Assembly: GCA_029718625.1 (NCBI GenBank)
Contig: CM056380.1
Span: forward strand, 20,215,923 to 20,279,922
Direction of reading: 5' to 3'
DNA length: 64,000 nt
From: Synaphobranchus kaupii
Taxonomy: Eukaryota > Chordata > Actinopteri > Anguilliformes > Synaphobranchidae
In this document: positions 1 to 11,998 of the stretch, in pieces
How the letters are laid out: every line of letters starts with the position of its first letter
Position numbering within the stretch: the first letter of the stretch is position 1
The notes under the pieces: generated by a model
Database searches by the model: none
What the model saw: the letters and a program-made list of their open reading frames with translations, nothing else
Told to the model about the DNA's origin: nothing
Program-made: the position numbers and the translations under genes

Positions 1-2699
1 CGCCTAGGGGTCATATCATATCGCCTAGGGGTCATATTTCACCTAGGGGTCATATCATTTCACCTAGGGATCATATATCACCTAGCGGTCATATCTCACC
101 TAGGTGTCATATTTCGCCTTGGAGTCATATCTCGCCTAGGGGTCATATCATTTCGCCTAGGGGTCATATTTCGCCTAGGGGTCATATCTCGCCTAGGGGT
201 CATATCATCTCGCCTAGGGGTCATATCTCACCTAGGGGTCATATCATTTCGCCTAGGGGTCATATTTCGCCTAGGGGTCATATCTCGCCTAGGGGTCATA
301 TTTCGCCTAGGGGTCATATCATCTCGCCTAGGGGTCATATCTCACCTAGGGGTCATATCCCGCCTAGGGGTCATATCATTTCGCCTAGGGGTCATATCTC
401 GCCTAGGGATCATATCTCGCCTAGGGGTCATATTTCGCCTAGGGGTCATATTTTGCCTAGGGGTCATATCATCTCGCCTAGGGATCATATCTTGCCTAGG
501 GGTCATATCTCGGCTAGGGGTCATATCTCGCCTAGGGGTCATATCTTGCCTTGGGGTCATATCATCTGGCCTAGGGGTCATATCATCTCGCCTAGGGATC
601 ATATCTTGCCTAGGGGTCATATCTCGGCTAGGGGTCATATTTCACCTTGGAGTCATATTTCGCCTAGGGGTCATATCATTTCGCCTAGGGATCATATATC
701 ACCTAGCGGTCATATCTCACCTAGGTGTCATATTTCGCCTTGGAGTCATATCTCGCCTAGGGGTCATATTTCGCCTTGGAGTCATATCTCGCCTAGGGGT
801 CATATCTCACCTAGGGGTCATATCTCGCCTCGGGATCATATCTCGCCTAGGGGTCATATAATTTCGCCTAGGGGTCATATCTCGCCTAGGGGTCATATCT
901 CAACTAGTGGTCATATTTCACCTAGGGGTCATATCTCGCCTAGGAGTCATATCTCGGTTAGGGGTCATATCTCGCCTAGGGGTCATATCTCGCCTCGGGA
1001 TCATATCTCGCCTAGGGGTCATATCTCGCCTCGGGGTAATATCTCGCCTCGGGGTTCTATCTCGCCTAGGGGTCATATCTCGCCTTGGGGTCATATCATC
1101 TCACCTAGGGGTCGCCTAGGGGTCATATCATATCAACCGTTAGCCCTCGCAACCGCGACCATTAGCAACCGTTAGCGATAGGGATCATATCATCTCGCCA
1201 AGGGGTTATATCTCGCCTAGGGGTCATATCATCTTGCCTAGGGGTCATATCTCGCCTAGGGGTCATATAATTTCACGTAGGGGTCATATCTCGCCTAGGG
1301 GTCATATCTCGCCTAGGGCTCATATCTCGCCTAGGGGTGATATTTCACCTTGGAGTCATATTTCGCCTAGGGGTCATATCATTTTGCCTAGGGATCATAT
1401 ATCACCTAGCGGTCATATCATCTCACCTAGGGGTCATATCTCACCTAGGGGTCATATCCCACCTAGGGGTCATATAATTTCGCCTAGGGGTCATATCTCG
1501 CCTAGGGATCATATCTCGCCTAGGGGTCATATCATTTCGCCAAGGGGTCATAATCTCGCCTTGGGGTCATATCTCACCTAGGGGTCATATAATTTCACGT
1601 AGGGGTCATATCTCGCCTAGGGCTCATATCTCGCCTAGGGGTCATATTTCACCTTGGAGTCATATTTCGCCTAGGGGTCATATCATTTCGCCTAGGGATC
1701 ATATATCACCTAGCGGTCATATCATCTCACCTAGGGGTCATATCTCACCTAGGGGTCATATCCCGCCTAGGGGTCATATCATTTCGCCTAGGGGTCATAT
1801 CTCGCGTAGGGATCATATCTCGCCTAGGGGTCATATCATTTCGCCAAGGGGTCATAATCTCGCCTTGGGGTCATATCTCACCTAGGGGTCATATCATTTC
1901 GCCTAGGGGTCATATTTCGCCTAGGGGTCATATCTCGCCTAGGGGTCATATTTCGCCTAGGGGTCATATCATCTCGCCTAGGGGTCATATCTCACCTAGG
2001 GGTCATATCCCGCCTAGGGGTCATATCATTTTGCCTAGGGGTCATATCTCGCCTAGGGATCATATCTCGCCTAGGGGTCATATTTCGCCTAGGGGTCATA
2101 TCATATCGCCTAGGGGTCATATTTCGCCTAGGGGTCATATCATTTCACCTAGGGATCATATATCACCTAGCAGTCATATCTCACCTAGGTGTCATATTTC
2201 GCCTTGGAGTCATATCTCGCCTAGGGGTCATATCATTTCGCCAAGGGGTCATAATCTCGCCTTGGGGGTCATATCATCTCGCCTAGGGGTCATATCTCAC
2301 CTAGGGGTCATATCATTTCGCCTAGGGGTCATATTTCGCCTAGGGGTCATATCTCGCCTAGGGGTCATATTTTGCCTAGGGGTCATATCATATCGCCTAG
2401 GGGTCATATCTCGCCTAGGGGTCATATCTCGCCTAGGGGTCATATCATCTCGCCTAGGGATCATATCTTGCCTAGGGGTCATATTTCGCCTTGGAGTCAT
2501 ATCTCGCCTAGGGGTCATATCTTGCCTTGGGGTCATATCATCTGGCCTAGGGGTCATATCATCTCGCATAGGGATCATATCTCGCCTAGGTGTCATATCT
2601 CACCTAGGGGTCATATTTCGCCTTGGTGTCATATCTCGCCTAGGGGTCATATCTTGCCTTGGGGTCATATCATCTGGGTCATATCTCGGCTAGGGGTCA
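1..2699. repeat. Satellite segment before retrotransposon copy 1
   Basis: The window opens in the middle of a higher-order repeat. One spacer lies at 1,134. The spacer-to-spacer distance that follows is 2,642 bp, about 0.32 kb longer than the norm. An internal duplication explains this: the distinctive word AATTTCACGT occurs at 1,269 and again at 1,591, with the same run of unit variants after each. The segment closes with truncated units (CATCTGGGTCATATCTCGGC) that precede every full retrotransposon copy. Confidence 0.95.
1134..1179 (+). repeat. 46-bp spacer, copy 1
   Basis: Non-satellite 46-mer starting CAACCGTTAGCCCTCGC and ending CAACCGTTAGCGAT. It is a short degenerate repeat of (A)ACC[G/A]TTAGC-like words, and its minus strand reads CTAACGGTT twice. 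It is preceded by a 13-bp truncated satellite unit (CACCTAGGGGTCGCC context) and followed by AGGGATCATATC. Its function is unknown. It serves here as the reference for the other copies. Confidence 0.95.
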
Positions 2700-3069
2700 C
2701 GACGGAAACTAAAACATTAGAATTTCCATGTTGTCTCCACATCAGGGATTAGCTCAATCCTAGACCAATCAAAATTTAAAAAATCTCAGAAAAAACTCTG
2801 TGTTCAACGCTTGTGAATCAGGCGTGGTTTTGTCTTAGGGACCTTAGTATTTCTTATCACAACAACTGCAGAGTGATCACTGAGGTTGTTACAAAAAACA
2901 CCAGTAGCAGAAAATTTGTGGGGAGAAATAATCAGGATAAAATCAATGAGTGTTGACTTATCAGGACATTTAGGCCGGGTAGTCGAAGTAATCAGTTGGG
3001 TCAGATTCATGGAGTCACAGCATGATTTAAAATAATCAGACACTGGATTTAGAGTACACAGAGTATATA
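2700..3069 (-). mobile_element. Non-LTR retrotransposon remnant, copy 1 (type A): endonuclease C-terminus
   Basis: On the minus strand a 79-codon frame runs from 3,043 to a TGA at 2,804-2,806. It contains LTQLITSTTRPKCPDKSTLI, then DFILI, then LSDHSAVV. This order (a TRP motif, an LID-x-I motif and a terminal SDH motif) matches the C-terminal third of the APE/EEP endonuclease domain of non-LTR retrotransposon ORF2 proteins. The LID aspartate and the SDH residues correspond to catalytic positions in that family. After the TGA and a second TGA at 2,786-2,788 the same frame continues as FDWSRIELIPDVETTWKF, which resembles the linker towards the reverse transcriptase. There is no true start codon (GTG only), and the frame runs open into satellite upstream. 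This is a dead, doubly truncated fragment and clearly AT-richer than its surroundings. The clade (CR1-, L2- or Jockey-like) cannot be fixed. Neither target-site duplications nor a 3' tail is visible. Confidence 0.85.
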
Positions 3070-5077
3070 CATATCTCGCCTAGGTGTCATATTTCGCCTA
3101 GAGGTCATATTTCGCCTAGAGGTCATATTTCGCCTAGGGGTCATATTTCGCCTAGGGGTCATATCGTCTAGCCTAGGGGTCATATTTCGCCTAGGGGTCA
3201 TATTTCGCCTAGGGGTCATATCATCTCGCCTAGGGGTCATATCATCTCGCCTAGGGGTCATATCATCTCGCCTAGGGATCATATCTGGCCTAGGGGTCAT
3301 ATCTCGGCTAGGGGTCATAACTCGCCTAGGTGTCATATCTCACCTAGGGGTCATATTTCGCCTTGGAGTCATATCTCGCCTAGGGGTCATATCTCACCTA
3401 GGGGTCATATCTCGCCTCGGGATCATATCTCGCCTAGGGGTCATATCATTTCGCCTAGGGGTCATATCTCGCCTAGGGGTCATATCTCAACTAGTGGTCA
3501 TATTTCACCTAGGGGTCATATCTCGCCTAGGAGTCATATCTCGGTTAGGGGTCATATCTCGCCTAGGGGTCATATCTCGCCTCGGGATCATATCTCGCCT
3601 AGGGGTCATATCTCGCCTCGGGGTAATATCTCGCCTCGGGGTTCTATCTCGCCTAGAGGTCATATCTGGCCTAGGGGTCATCTCGCTTAGGGGATATATC
3701 ATCTCGCCTAGGGGTCATATCTCGCCTTGGGGTCATATCATCTCACCTAGGGGTCGCCTAGGGGTCATATCATATCAACCGTTAGCCCTCGCAACCGCGA
3801 CCATTAGCAACCGTTAGCGATAGGGATCATATCATCTCGCCAAGGGGTCATATCTCGCCTAGGGGTCATATCATCTTGCCTAGGGGTCATATCTCGCCTA
3901 GGGGTCATATAATTTCACGTAGGGGTCATATCTCGCCTAGGGGTCATATCTCGCCTAGGGCTCATATCTCGCCTAGGGGTCATATTTCACCTTGGAGTCA
4001 TATTTCGCCTAGGGGTCATATCATTTTGCCTAGGGATCATATATCACCTAGCGGTCATATCATCTCACCTAGGGGTCATATCTCACCTAGGGGTCATATC
4101 CCGCCTAGGGGTCATATAATTTCGCCTAGGGGTCATATCTCGCCTAGGGATCATATCTCGCCTAGGGGTCATATCATTTCGCCAAGGGGTCATAATCTCG
4201 CCTTGGGGTCATATCTCACCTAGGGGTCATATCATTTCGCCTAGGGGTCATATTTCGCCTAAGGGTCATATCTCGCCTAGGGGTCATATTTCGCCTAGGG
4301 GTCATATCATCTCGCCTAGGGGTCATATCTCACCTAGGGGTCATATCCCGCCTAGGGGTCATATCATTTCGCCTAGGGGTCATATCTCGCCTAGGGATCA
4401 TATCTCGCCTAGGGGTCATATTTCGCCTAGGGGTCATATCATATCGCCTAGGGGTCATATTTCGCCTAGGGGTCATATCATTTCACCTAGGGATCATATA
4501 TCACCTAGCAGTCATATCTCACCTAGGTGTCATATTTCGCCTTGGAGTCATATCTCGCCTAGGGGTCATATCATTTCGCCAAGGGGTCATAATCTCGCCT
4601 TGGGGTCATATCATCTCGCCTAGGGGTCATATCTCACCTAGGGGTCATATCATTTCGCCTAGGGGTCATATTTCGCCTAGGGGTCATATCTCGCCTAGGG
4701 GTCATATTTTGCCTAGGGGTCATATCATATCGCCTAGGGGTCATATCTCGCCTAGGGGTCATATTTCGCCTAGGGGTCATATCATCTCGCCTAGGGATCA
4801 TATCTTGCCTAGGGGTCATATTTCGCCTTGGAGTCATATCTCGCCTAGGGGTCATATCTTGCCTTGGGGTCATATCATCTGGCCTAGGGGTCATATCATC
4901 TCGCATAGGGATCATATCTCACCTAGGGGTCATATCATTTCGCCTAGGGGTCATATTTCGCCTAGGGTCATATCTCGCCTAGGGGTCATATTTTGCCTAG
5001 GGGTCATATCATATCGCCTAGGGGTCATATCTTGCCTTGGGGTCATATCATCTGGGTCATATCTCGGCTAGGGGTCA
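3070..5077. repeat. Satellite segment between retrotransposon copies 1 and 2
   Basis: It opens with the type-A post-fragment block: a GTGTCATATTTCGCC unit followed by units carrying CTAGAGG. It contains spacer copy 2. Near 4,915-5,030 the usual closing block is replaced by a second copy of earlier units, including one 17-bp unit (CGCCTAGGGTCATATCT at about 4,970). This explains the long 2,378-bp fragment-to-fragment distance. Confidence 0.94.
3776..3821 (+). repeat. 46-bp spacer, copy 2
   Basis: 2,642 bp after copy 1 and 1,078 bp after the left edge of retrotransposon copy 1. Same truncated-unit context on the left. Confidence 0.95.
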
Positions 5078-5449
5078 CGACGGAAACTAAAACATTAGAA
5101 TTTCCATGTTGTCTCCACATCAGGGATTAGCTCAATCCTAGACCAATCAAAATTTAAAAAATCTCAGAAAAAAACTCTGTGTTCAACGCTTGTGAATCAG
5201 GCGTGGTTTTGTCTTAGGGACCTTAGTATTTCTTATCATAACAACTGCAGAGTGATCACTGAGGTTGTTACAAAAAACACCAGTAGCAGAAAATTTGTGG
5301 GGAGAAATAATCAGGATAAAATCAATGAGTGTTGACTTATCAGGACATTTAGGCCGGGTAGTCGAAGTAATCAGTTGGGTCAGATTCATGGAGTCACAGC
5401 ATGATTTAAAATAATCAGGACACTGGATTTAGAGTACACAGAGTATATA
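5078..5449 (-). mobile_element. Non-LTR retrotransposon remnant, copy 2 (type A, frameshifted)
   Basis: This copy is 372 bp. An extra A lengthens the A-run near 5,168 and an extra G sits near 5,420 (AATCAGGACACTGG). The G shifts the frame upstream of the conserved part, so only 68 codons stay open from the internal methionine. It carries the VVM variant after SDHSA (CTTATCATAAC on the plus strand), shared with copies 4-7. Confidence 0.85.
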
Positions 5450-7358
5450 CATATCTCGCCTAGGTGTCATATTTCGCCTAGAGGTCATATTTCGCCTAGA
5501 GGTCATATTTCGCCTAGGGGTCATATTTCGCCTAGGGGTCATATCGTCTAGCCTAGGGGTCATATTTCGCCTAGGGGTCATATCATCTCGCCTAGGGGTC
5601 ATATCATCTCGCCTAGGGGTCATATCATCTCGCCTAGGGATCATATCTGGCCTAGGGGTCATATCTCGGCTAGGGGTCATAACTCGCCTAGGTGTCATAT
5701 CTCACCTAGGGGTCATATTTCGCCTTGGAGTCATATCTCGCCTAGGGGTCATATCTCACCTAGGGGTCATATCTCGCCTCGGGATCATATCTCGCCTAGG
5801 GGTCATATCTCGCCTAGGGGTCATATCTCAATTAGTGGTCATATTTCACCTAGGGGTCATATCTCGCCTAGGAGTCATATCTCGGTTAGGGGTCATATCT
5901 CGCCTAGGGGTCATATCTCGCCTCGGGATCATATCTCGCCTAGGGGTCATATCTCGCCTCGGGGTAATATCTCGCCTCGGGGTTCTATCTCGCCTAGAGG
6001 TCATATCTGGCCTAGGGGTCATCTCGCTTAGGGGATATATCATCTCGCCTAGGGGTCATATCTCGCCTTGGGGTCATATCATCTCACCTAGGGGTCGCCT
6101 AGGCGTCATATCATATCAACCGTTAGCCCTCGCAACCGCGACCATTAGCAACCGTTAGCGATAGGGATCATATCATCTTGCCAAGGGGTCATATCTCGCC
6201 TAGGGGTCATATCATCTTGCCTAGGGGTCATATCTCGCCTAGGGGGTCATATAAATTTCACGTAGGGGTCATATCTCGCCTAGGGGTCATATCTCGCCTA
6301 GGGCTCATATCTCGCCTAGGGGTCATATTTCACCTTGGAGTCATATTTCGCCTAGGGGTCATATCATTTCGCCTAGGGATCATATATCACCTAGCGGTCA
6401 TATCATCTCACCTAGGGGTCATATCTCACCTAGGGGTCATATCCCGCCTAGGGGTCATATCATTTCGCCTAGGGGTCATATCTCGCGTAGGGATCATATC
6501 TCGCCTAGGGGTCATATCATTTCGCCAAGGGGTCATAATCTCGCCTTGGGGTCATATCTCACCTAGGGGTCATATCATTTCGCCTAGGGGTCATATTTCG
6601 CCTAGGGGTCATATCTCGCCTAGGGGTCATATTTCGCCTAGGGGTCATATCATCTCGCCTAGGGGGTCATATCTCACCTAGGGGTCATATCCCGCCTAGG
6701 GGTCATATCATTTCGCCTAGGGGTCATATCTCGCCTAGGGATCATATCTCGCCTAGGGGTCATATTTCGCCTAGGGGTCATATCGCCTAGGGGTCATTTT
6801 TCGCCTAGGGGTCATATCATTTCACCTAGGGATCATATATATATCACCTAGCAGTCATATCTCACCTAGGTGTCATATTTCGCCTTGGAGTCATATCTCG
6901 CCTAGGGGTCATATCATTTCGCCAAGGGGTCATAATCTCGCCTAGGGGTCATATCTCACCTAGGGGTCATATCATTTCGCCTAGGGGTCATATTTCGCCT
7001 AGGGGTCATATCTCGCCTAGGGGTCATATTTTGCCTAGGGGTCATATCATATCGCCTAGGGGTCATATCTCGCCTAGGGGTCATATTTCGCCTAGGGGTC
7101 ATATCATCTCGCCTAGGGATCATATCTTGCCTAGGGGTCATATTTCGCCTTGGAGTCATATCTCGCCTAGGGGTCATATCTTGCCTTGGGGTCATATCAT
7201 CTGGCCTAGGGGTCATATCATCTCGCATAGGGATCATATCTCGCCTAGGTGTCATATCTCACCTAGGGGTCATATTTCGCCTTGGTGTCATATCTCGCCT
7301 AGGGGTCATATCTTGCCTTGGGGTCATATCATCTGGGTCATATCTCGGCTAGGGGTCA
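5450..7358. repeat. Satellite segment between retrotransposon copies 2 and 3
   Basis: It holds more indels than its neighbours. An extra G and an extra A lie at about 6,241-6,256. Near 6,785 there is a unit missing its triplet and a TTTTT run. At about 6,836 there is an AT-dinucleotide expansion (GGATCATATATATATCACC). Confidence 0.94.
6117..6162 (+). repeat. 46-bp spacer, copy 3
   Basis: 2,341 bp after copy 2. The unit before it reads CCTAGGCGTC, and the right flank reads CTTGCCAAGG, a CpG-to-TpG change from CTCGCCAAGG. Confidence 0.95.
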
Positions 7359-7729
7359 CGACGGAAACTAAAACATTAGAATTTCCATGTTGTCTCCACA
7401 TCAGGGATTAGCTCAATCCTAGACCAATCAAAATTTAAAAAATCTCAGAAAAAACTCTGTGTTCAACGCTTGTGAATCAGGCGTGGTTTTTGTCTTAGGG
7501 ACCTTAGTATTTCTTATCACAACAACTGCAAAGTGATCACTGAGGTTGTTACAAAAAACACCAGTAGCAGAAAATTTGTGGGGAGAAATAATCAGGATAA
7601 AATCAATGAGTGTTGACTTATCAGGACATTTAGGCCGGGAAGTCGAAGTAATCAGTTGGGTCAGATTCATGGAGTCACAGCATGATTTAAAATAATCAGA
7701 CACTGGATTTAGAGTACACAGAGTATATA
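7359..7729 (-). mobile_element. Non-LTR retrotransposon remnant, copy 3 (type A, frameshifted)
   Basis: This copy is 371 bp. One extra T in the T-run near 7,487 shifts the frame after KVPKTK, bypasses the usual TGA and extends the frame to 91 codons ending ...EFFLRFFKF. Private substitutions give SDHF in place of SDHS and TSR in place of TTR. Confidence 0.85.
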
Positions 7730-9680
7730 CATATCTCGCCTAGGTGTCATATTTCGCCTAGAGGTCATATTTCGCCTAGAGGTCATATTTCGCCTAGGGG
7801 TCATATTTCGCCTAGGGGTCATATCGTCTAGCCTAGGGGTCATATTTCGCCTAGGGGTCATATCATCTCGCCTAGGGGTCATATCATCTCGCCTAGGGGT
7901 CATATCATCTCGCCTAGGGATCATATCTGGCCTAGGGGTCATATCTCGGCTAGGGGTCATAACTCGCCTAGGTGTCATATCTCACCTAGGGGTCATATTT
8001 CGCCTTGGAGTCATATCTCGCCTAGGGGTCATATCTCACCTAGGGGTCATATCTCGCCTCGGGATCATATCTCGCCTAGGGGTCATATCATTTCGCCTAG
8101 GAGTCATATCTCGCCTAGGGGTCATATCTCAACTAGTGGTCATATTTCACCTAGGGGTCATATCTCGCCTAGGAGTCATATCTCGGTTAGGGGTCATATC
8201 TCGCCTAGGGGTCATATCTCGCCTCGGGATCATATCTCGCCTAGGGGTCATATCTCGCCTCGGGGTAATATCTCGCCTCGGGGTTCTATCTCGCCTAGAG
8301 GTCATATCTGGCCTAGGGGTCATCTTGCTTAGGGGATATATCATCTCGCCTAGGGGTCATATCTCGCCTTGGGGTCATATCATCTCACCTAGGGGTCGCC
8401 TAGGGGTCATATCATATCAACCGTTAGCCCTCGCAACCGCGACCATTAGCAACCGTTAGCGATAGGGGATCATATCATCTCGCCAAGGGGTCATATCTCG
8501 CCTAGGGGTCATATCATCTTGCCTAGGGGTCATATCTCGCCTAGGGGTCATATAATTTCACGTAGGGGTCATATCTCGCCTAGGGGTCATATCTCGCCTA
8601 GGGCTCATATCTCGCCTAGGGGTCATATTTCACCTTGGAGTCATATTTCGCCTAGGGGTCATATCATTTTGCCTAGGGATCATATATCACCTAGCGGTCA
8701 TATCATCTCACCTAGGGGTCATATCTCACCTAGGGGTCATATCCCGCCTAGGGGTCATATAATTTCGCCTAGGGGTCATATCTCGCCTAGGGATCATATC
8801 TCGCCTAGGGGTCATATCATTTCGCCAAGGGGTCATAATCTCGCCTTGGGGTCATATCTCACCTAGGGGTCATATCATTTCGCCTAGGGGTCATATTTCG
8901 CCTAAGGGTCATATCTCGCCTAGGGGTCATATTTCGCCTAGGGGTCATATCATCTCGCCTAGGGGTCATATCTCACCTAGGGGTCATATCCCGCCTAGGG
9001 GTCATATCATTTCGCCTAGGGGTCATATCTCGCCTAGGGATCATATCTCGCCTAGGGGTCATATTTCGCCTAGGGGTCATATCATATCGCCTAGGGGTCA
9101 TATTTCGCCTAGGGGTCATATCATTTCACCTAGGGATCATATATCACCTAGCAGTCATATCTCACCTAGGTGTCATATTTCGCCTTGGAGTCATATCTCG
9201 CCTAGGGGTCATATCATTTCGCCAAGGGGTCATAATCTCGCCTTGGGGTCATATCATCTCGCCTAGGGGTCATATCTCACCTAGGGGTCATATCATTTCG
9301 CCTAGGGGTCATATTTCGCCTAGGGGTCATATCTCGCCTAGGGGTCATATTTTGCCTAGGGGTCATATCATATCGCCTAGGGGTCATATCTCGCCTAGGG
9401 GTCATATTTCGCCTAGGGGTCATATCATCTCGCCTAGGGATCATATCTTGCCTAGGGGTCATATTTCGCCTTGGAGTCATATCTCGCCTAGGGGTCATAT
9501 CTTGCCTTGGGGTCATATCATCTGGCCTAGGGGTCATATCATCTCGCATAGGGATCATATCTCGCCTAGGTGTCATATCTCACCTAGGGGGTCATATTTC
9601 GCCTTGGTGTCATATCTCGCCTAGGGGTCATATCTTGCCTTGGGGTCATATCATCTGGGTCATATCTCGGCTAGGGGTCA
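7730..9680. repeat. Satellite segment between retrotransposon copies 3 and 4
   Basis: Regular higher-order repeat with spacer copy 4. A single extra G in CACCTAGGGGGTC near 9,590 interrupts the plus-strand open frame that is longer in sister repeats. Confidence 0.94.
8418..8463 (+). repeat. 46-bp spacer, copy 4
   Basis: 2,301 bp after copy 3. It is followed by one extra G (GATAGGGGATC). Confidence 0.95.
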
Positions 9681-10050
9681 CGACGGAAACTAAAACATTA
9701 GAATTTCCATGTTGTCTCCACATCAGGGATTAGCTCAATCCTAGACCAATCAAAATTTAAAAAATCTCAGAAAAAACTCTGTGTTCAACGCTTGTGAATC
9801 AGGCGTGGTTTTGTCTTAGGGACCTTAGTATTTCTTATCATAACAACTGCAGAGTGATCACTGAGGTTGTTACAAAAAACACCAGTAGCAGAAAATTTGT
9901 GGGGAGAAATAATCAGGATAAAATCAATGAGTGTTGACTTATCAGGACATTTAGGCCGGGTAGTCGAAGTAATCAGTTGGGTCAGATTCATGGAGTCACA
10001 GCATGATTTAAAATAATCAGACACTGGATTTAGAGTACACAGAGTATATA
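9681..10050 (-). mobile_element. Non-LTR retrotransposon remnant, copy 4 (type A)
   Basis: Full 370-bp fragment with the 79-codon frame from 10,024 to 9,785 intact and the VVM variant. It is followed by a post-fragment block that includes an added unit with GCATAGAGG, also present after copies 5-7. This ties these four repeats together as a recently homogenised group. Confidence 0.86.
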
Positions 10051-11998
10051 CATATCTCGCCTAGGTGTCATATTTCGCATAGAGGTCATATTTCGCCTAG
10101 AGGTCATATTTCGCCTAGAGGTCATATTTCGCCTAGGGGTCATATTTCGCCTAGGGGTCATATCGTCTAGCCTAGGGGTCATATTTCGCCTAGGGGTCAT
10201 ATCATCTCGCCTAGGGGTCATATCATCTCGCCTAGGGGTCATATCATCTCGCCTAGGGATCATATCTGGCCTAGGGGTCATATCTCGGCTAGGGGTCATA
10301 ACTCGCCTAGGTGTCATATCTCACCTAGGGGTCATATTTCGCCTTGGAGTCATATCTCGCCTAGGGGTCATATCTCACCTAGGGGTCATATCTCGCCTCG
10401 GGATCATATCTCGCCTAGGGGTCATATCTCGCCTAGGGGTCATATCTCAATTAGTGGTCATATTTCACCTAGGGGTCATATCTCGCCTAGGAGTCATATC
10501 TCGGTTAGGGGTCATATCTCGCCTAGGGGTCATATCTCGCCTCGGGATCATATCTCGCCTAGGGGTCATATCTCGCCTCGGGGTAATATCTCGCCTCGGG
10601 GTTCTATCTCGCCTAGAGGTCATATCTGGCCTAGGGGTCATCTCGCTTAGGGGATATATCATCTCGCCTAGGGGTCATATCTCGCCTTGGGGTCATATCA
10701 TCTCACCTAGGGGTCGCCTAGGGGTCATATCATATCAACCGTTAGCCCTCGCAACCGCGACCATTAGCAACCGTTAGCGATAGGGATCATATCATCTCGC
10801 CAAGGGGTCATATCTCGCCTAGGGGTCATATCATCTTGCCTAGGGGTCATATCTCGCCTAGGGGTCATATAATTTCACGTAGGGGGTCATATCTCGCCTA
10901 GGGGTCATATCTCGCCTAGGGCTCATATCTCGCCTAGGGGTCATATTTCACCTTGGAGTCATATTTCGCCTAGGGGTCATATCATTTTGCCTAGGGATCA
11001 TATATCACCTAGCGGTCATATCATCTCACCTAGGGGTCATATCTCACCTAGGGGTCATATCCCGCCTAGGGGTCATATAATTTCGCCTAGGGGTCATATC
11101 TCGCCTAGGGATCATATCTCGCCTAGGGGTCATATCATTTCGCCAAGGGGTCATAATCCCGCCAAGGGGTCATAATCCCGCCTTGGGGTCATATCATTTC
11201 GCCTAGGGGTCATATTTCGCCTAAGGGTCATATCTCGCCTAGGGGTCATATTTCGCCTAGGGGTCATATCATCTCGCCTAGGGGTCATATCTCACCTAGG
11301 GGTCATATCCCGCCTAGGGGTCATATCATTTCGCCTAGGGGTCATATCTCGCCTAGGGATCATATCTCGCCTAGGGGTCATATTTCGCCTAGGGGTCATA
11401 TCATATCGCCTAGGGGTCATATTTCGCCTAGGGGTCATATCATTTCACCTAGGGATCATATATCACCTAGCAGTCATATCTCACCTAGGTGTCATATTTC
11501 GCCTTGGAGTCATATCTCGCCTAGGGGTCATATCATTTCGCCAAGGGGTCATAATCTCGCCTTGGGGTCATATCATCTCGCCTAGGGGTCATATCTCACC
11601 TAGGGGTCATATCATTTCGCCTAGGGGTCATATTTCGCCTAGGGGTCATATCTCGCCTAGGGGTCATATTTTGCCTAGGGGTCATATCATATCGCCTAGG
11701 GGTCATATCTCGCCTAGGGGTCATATTTCGCCTAGGGGTCATATCATCTCGCCTAGGGATCATATCTTGCCTAGGGGTCATATTTCGCCTTGGAGTCATA
11801 TCTCGCCTAGGGGTCATATCTTGCCTTGGGGTCATATCATCTGGCCTAGGGGTCATATCATCTCGCATAGGGATCATATCTCGCCTAGGTGTCATATCTC
11901 ACCTAGGGGTCATATTTCGCCTTGGTGTCATATCTCGCCTAGGGGTCATATCTTGCCTTGGGGTCATATCATCTGGGTCATATCTCGGCTAGGGGTCA
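10051..11998. repeat. Satellite segment between retrotransposon copies 4 and 5
   Basis: Contains spacer copy 5. A local doubling of GCCAAGGGGTCATAATCC occurs at about 11,143-11,180, and an extra G lies at about 10,885. Confidence 0.94.
10736..10781 (+). repeat. 46-bp spacer, copy 5
   Basis: 2,318 bp after copy 4, inside the most regular part of the array. Confidence 0.95.

Noticed and set aside
1134..1179. tRNA, 5S rRNA or other small RNA gene in the spacer
   Set aside because: It is 46 bp, with no A/B-box pair, no cloverleaf potential and no terminator run.
2700..3069. Functional small gene on the minus strand (79 codons)
   Set aside because: It begins with GTG inside a domain, ends at a premature TGA, lacks the first two thirds of the endonuclease, and shows frameshifts and motif changes between copies.
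3055..3075. TATA-box promoter at the right edge of the retrotransposon fragment (GAGTATATACATATC)
   Set aside because: It is simply the junction of AT-rich element sequence with the satellite CATAT. It is altered in copies 10 and 14, and there is no downstream gene.
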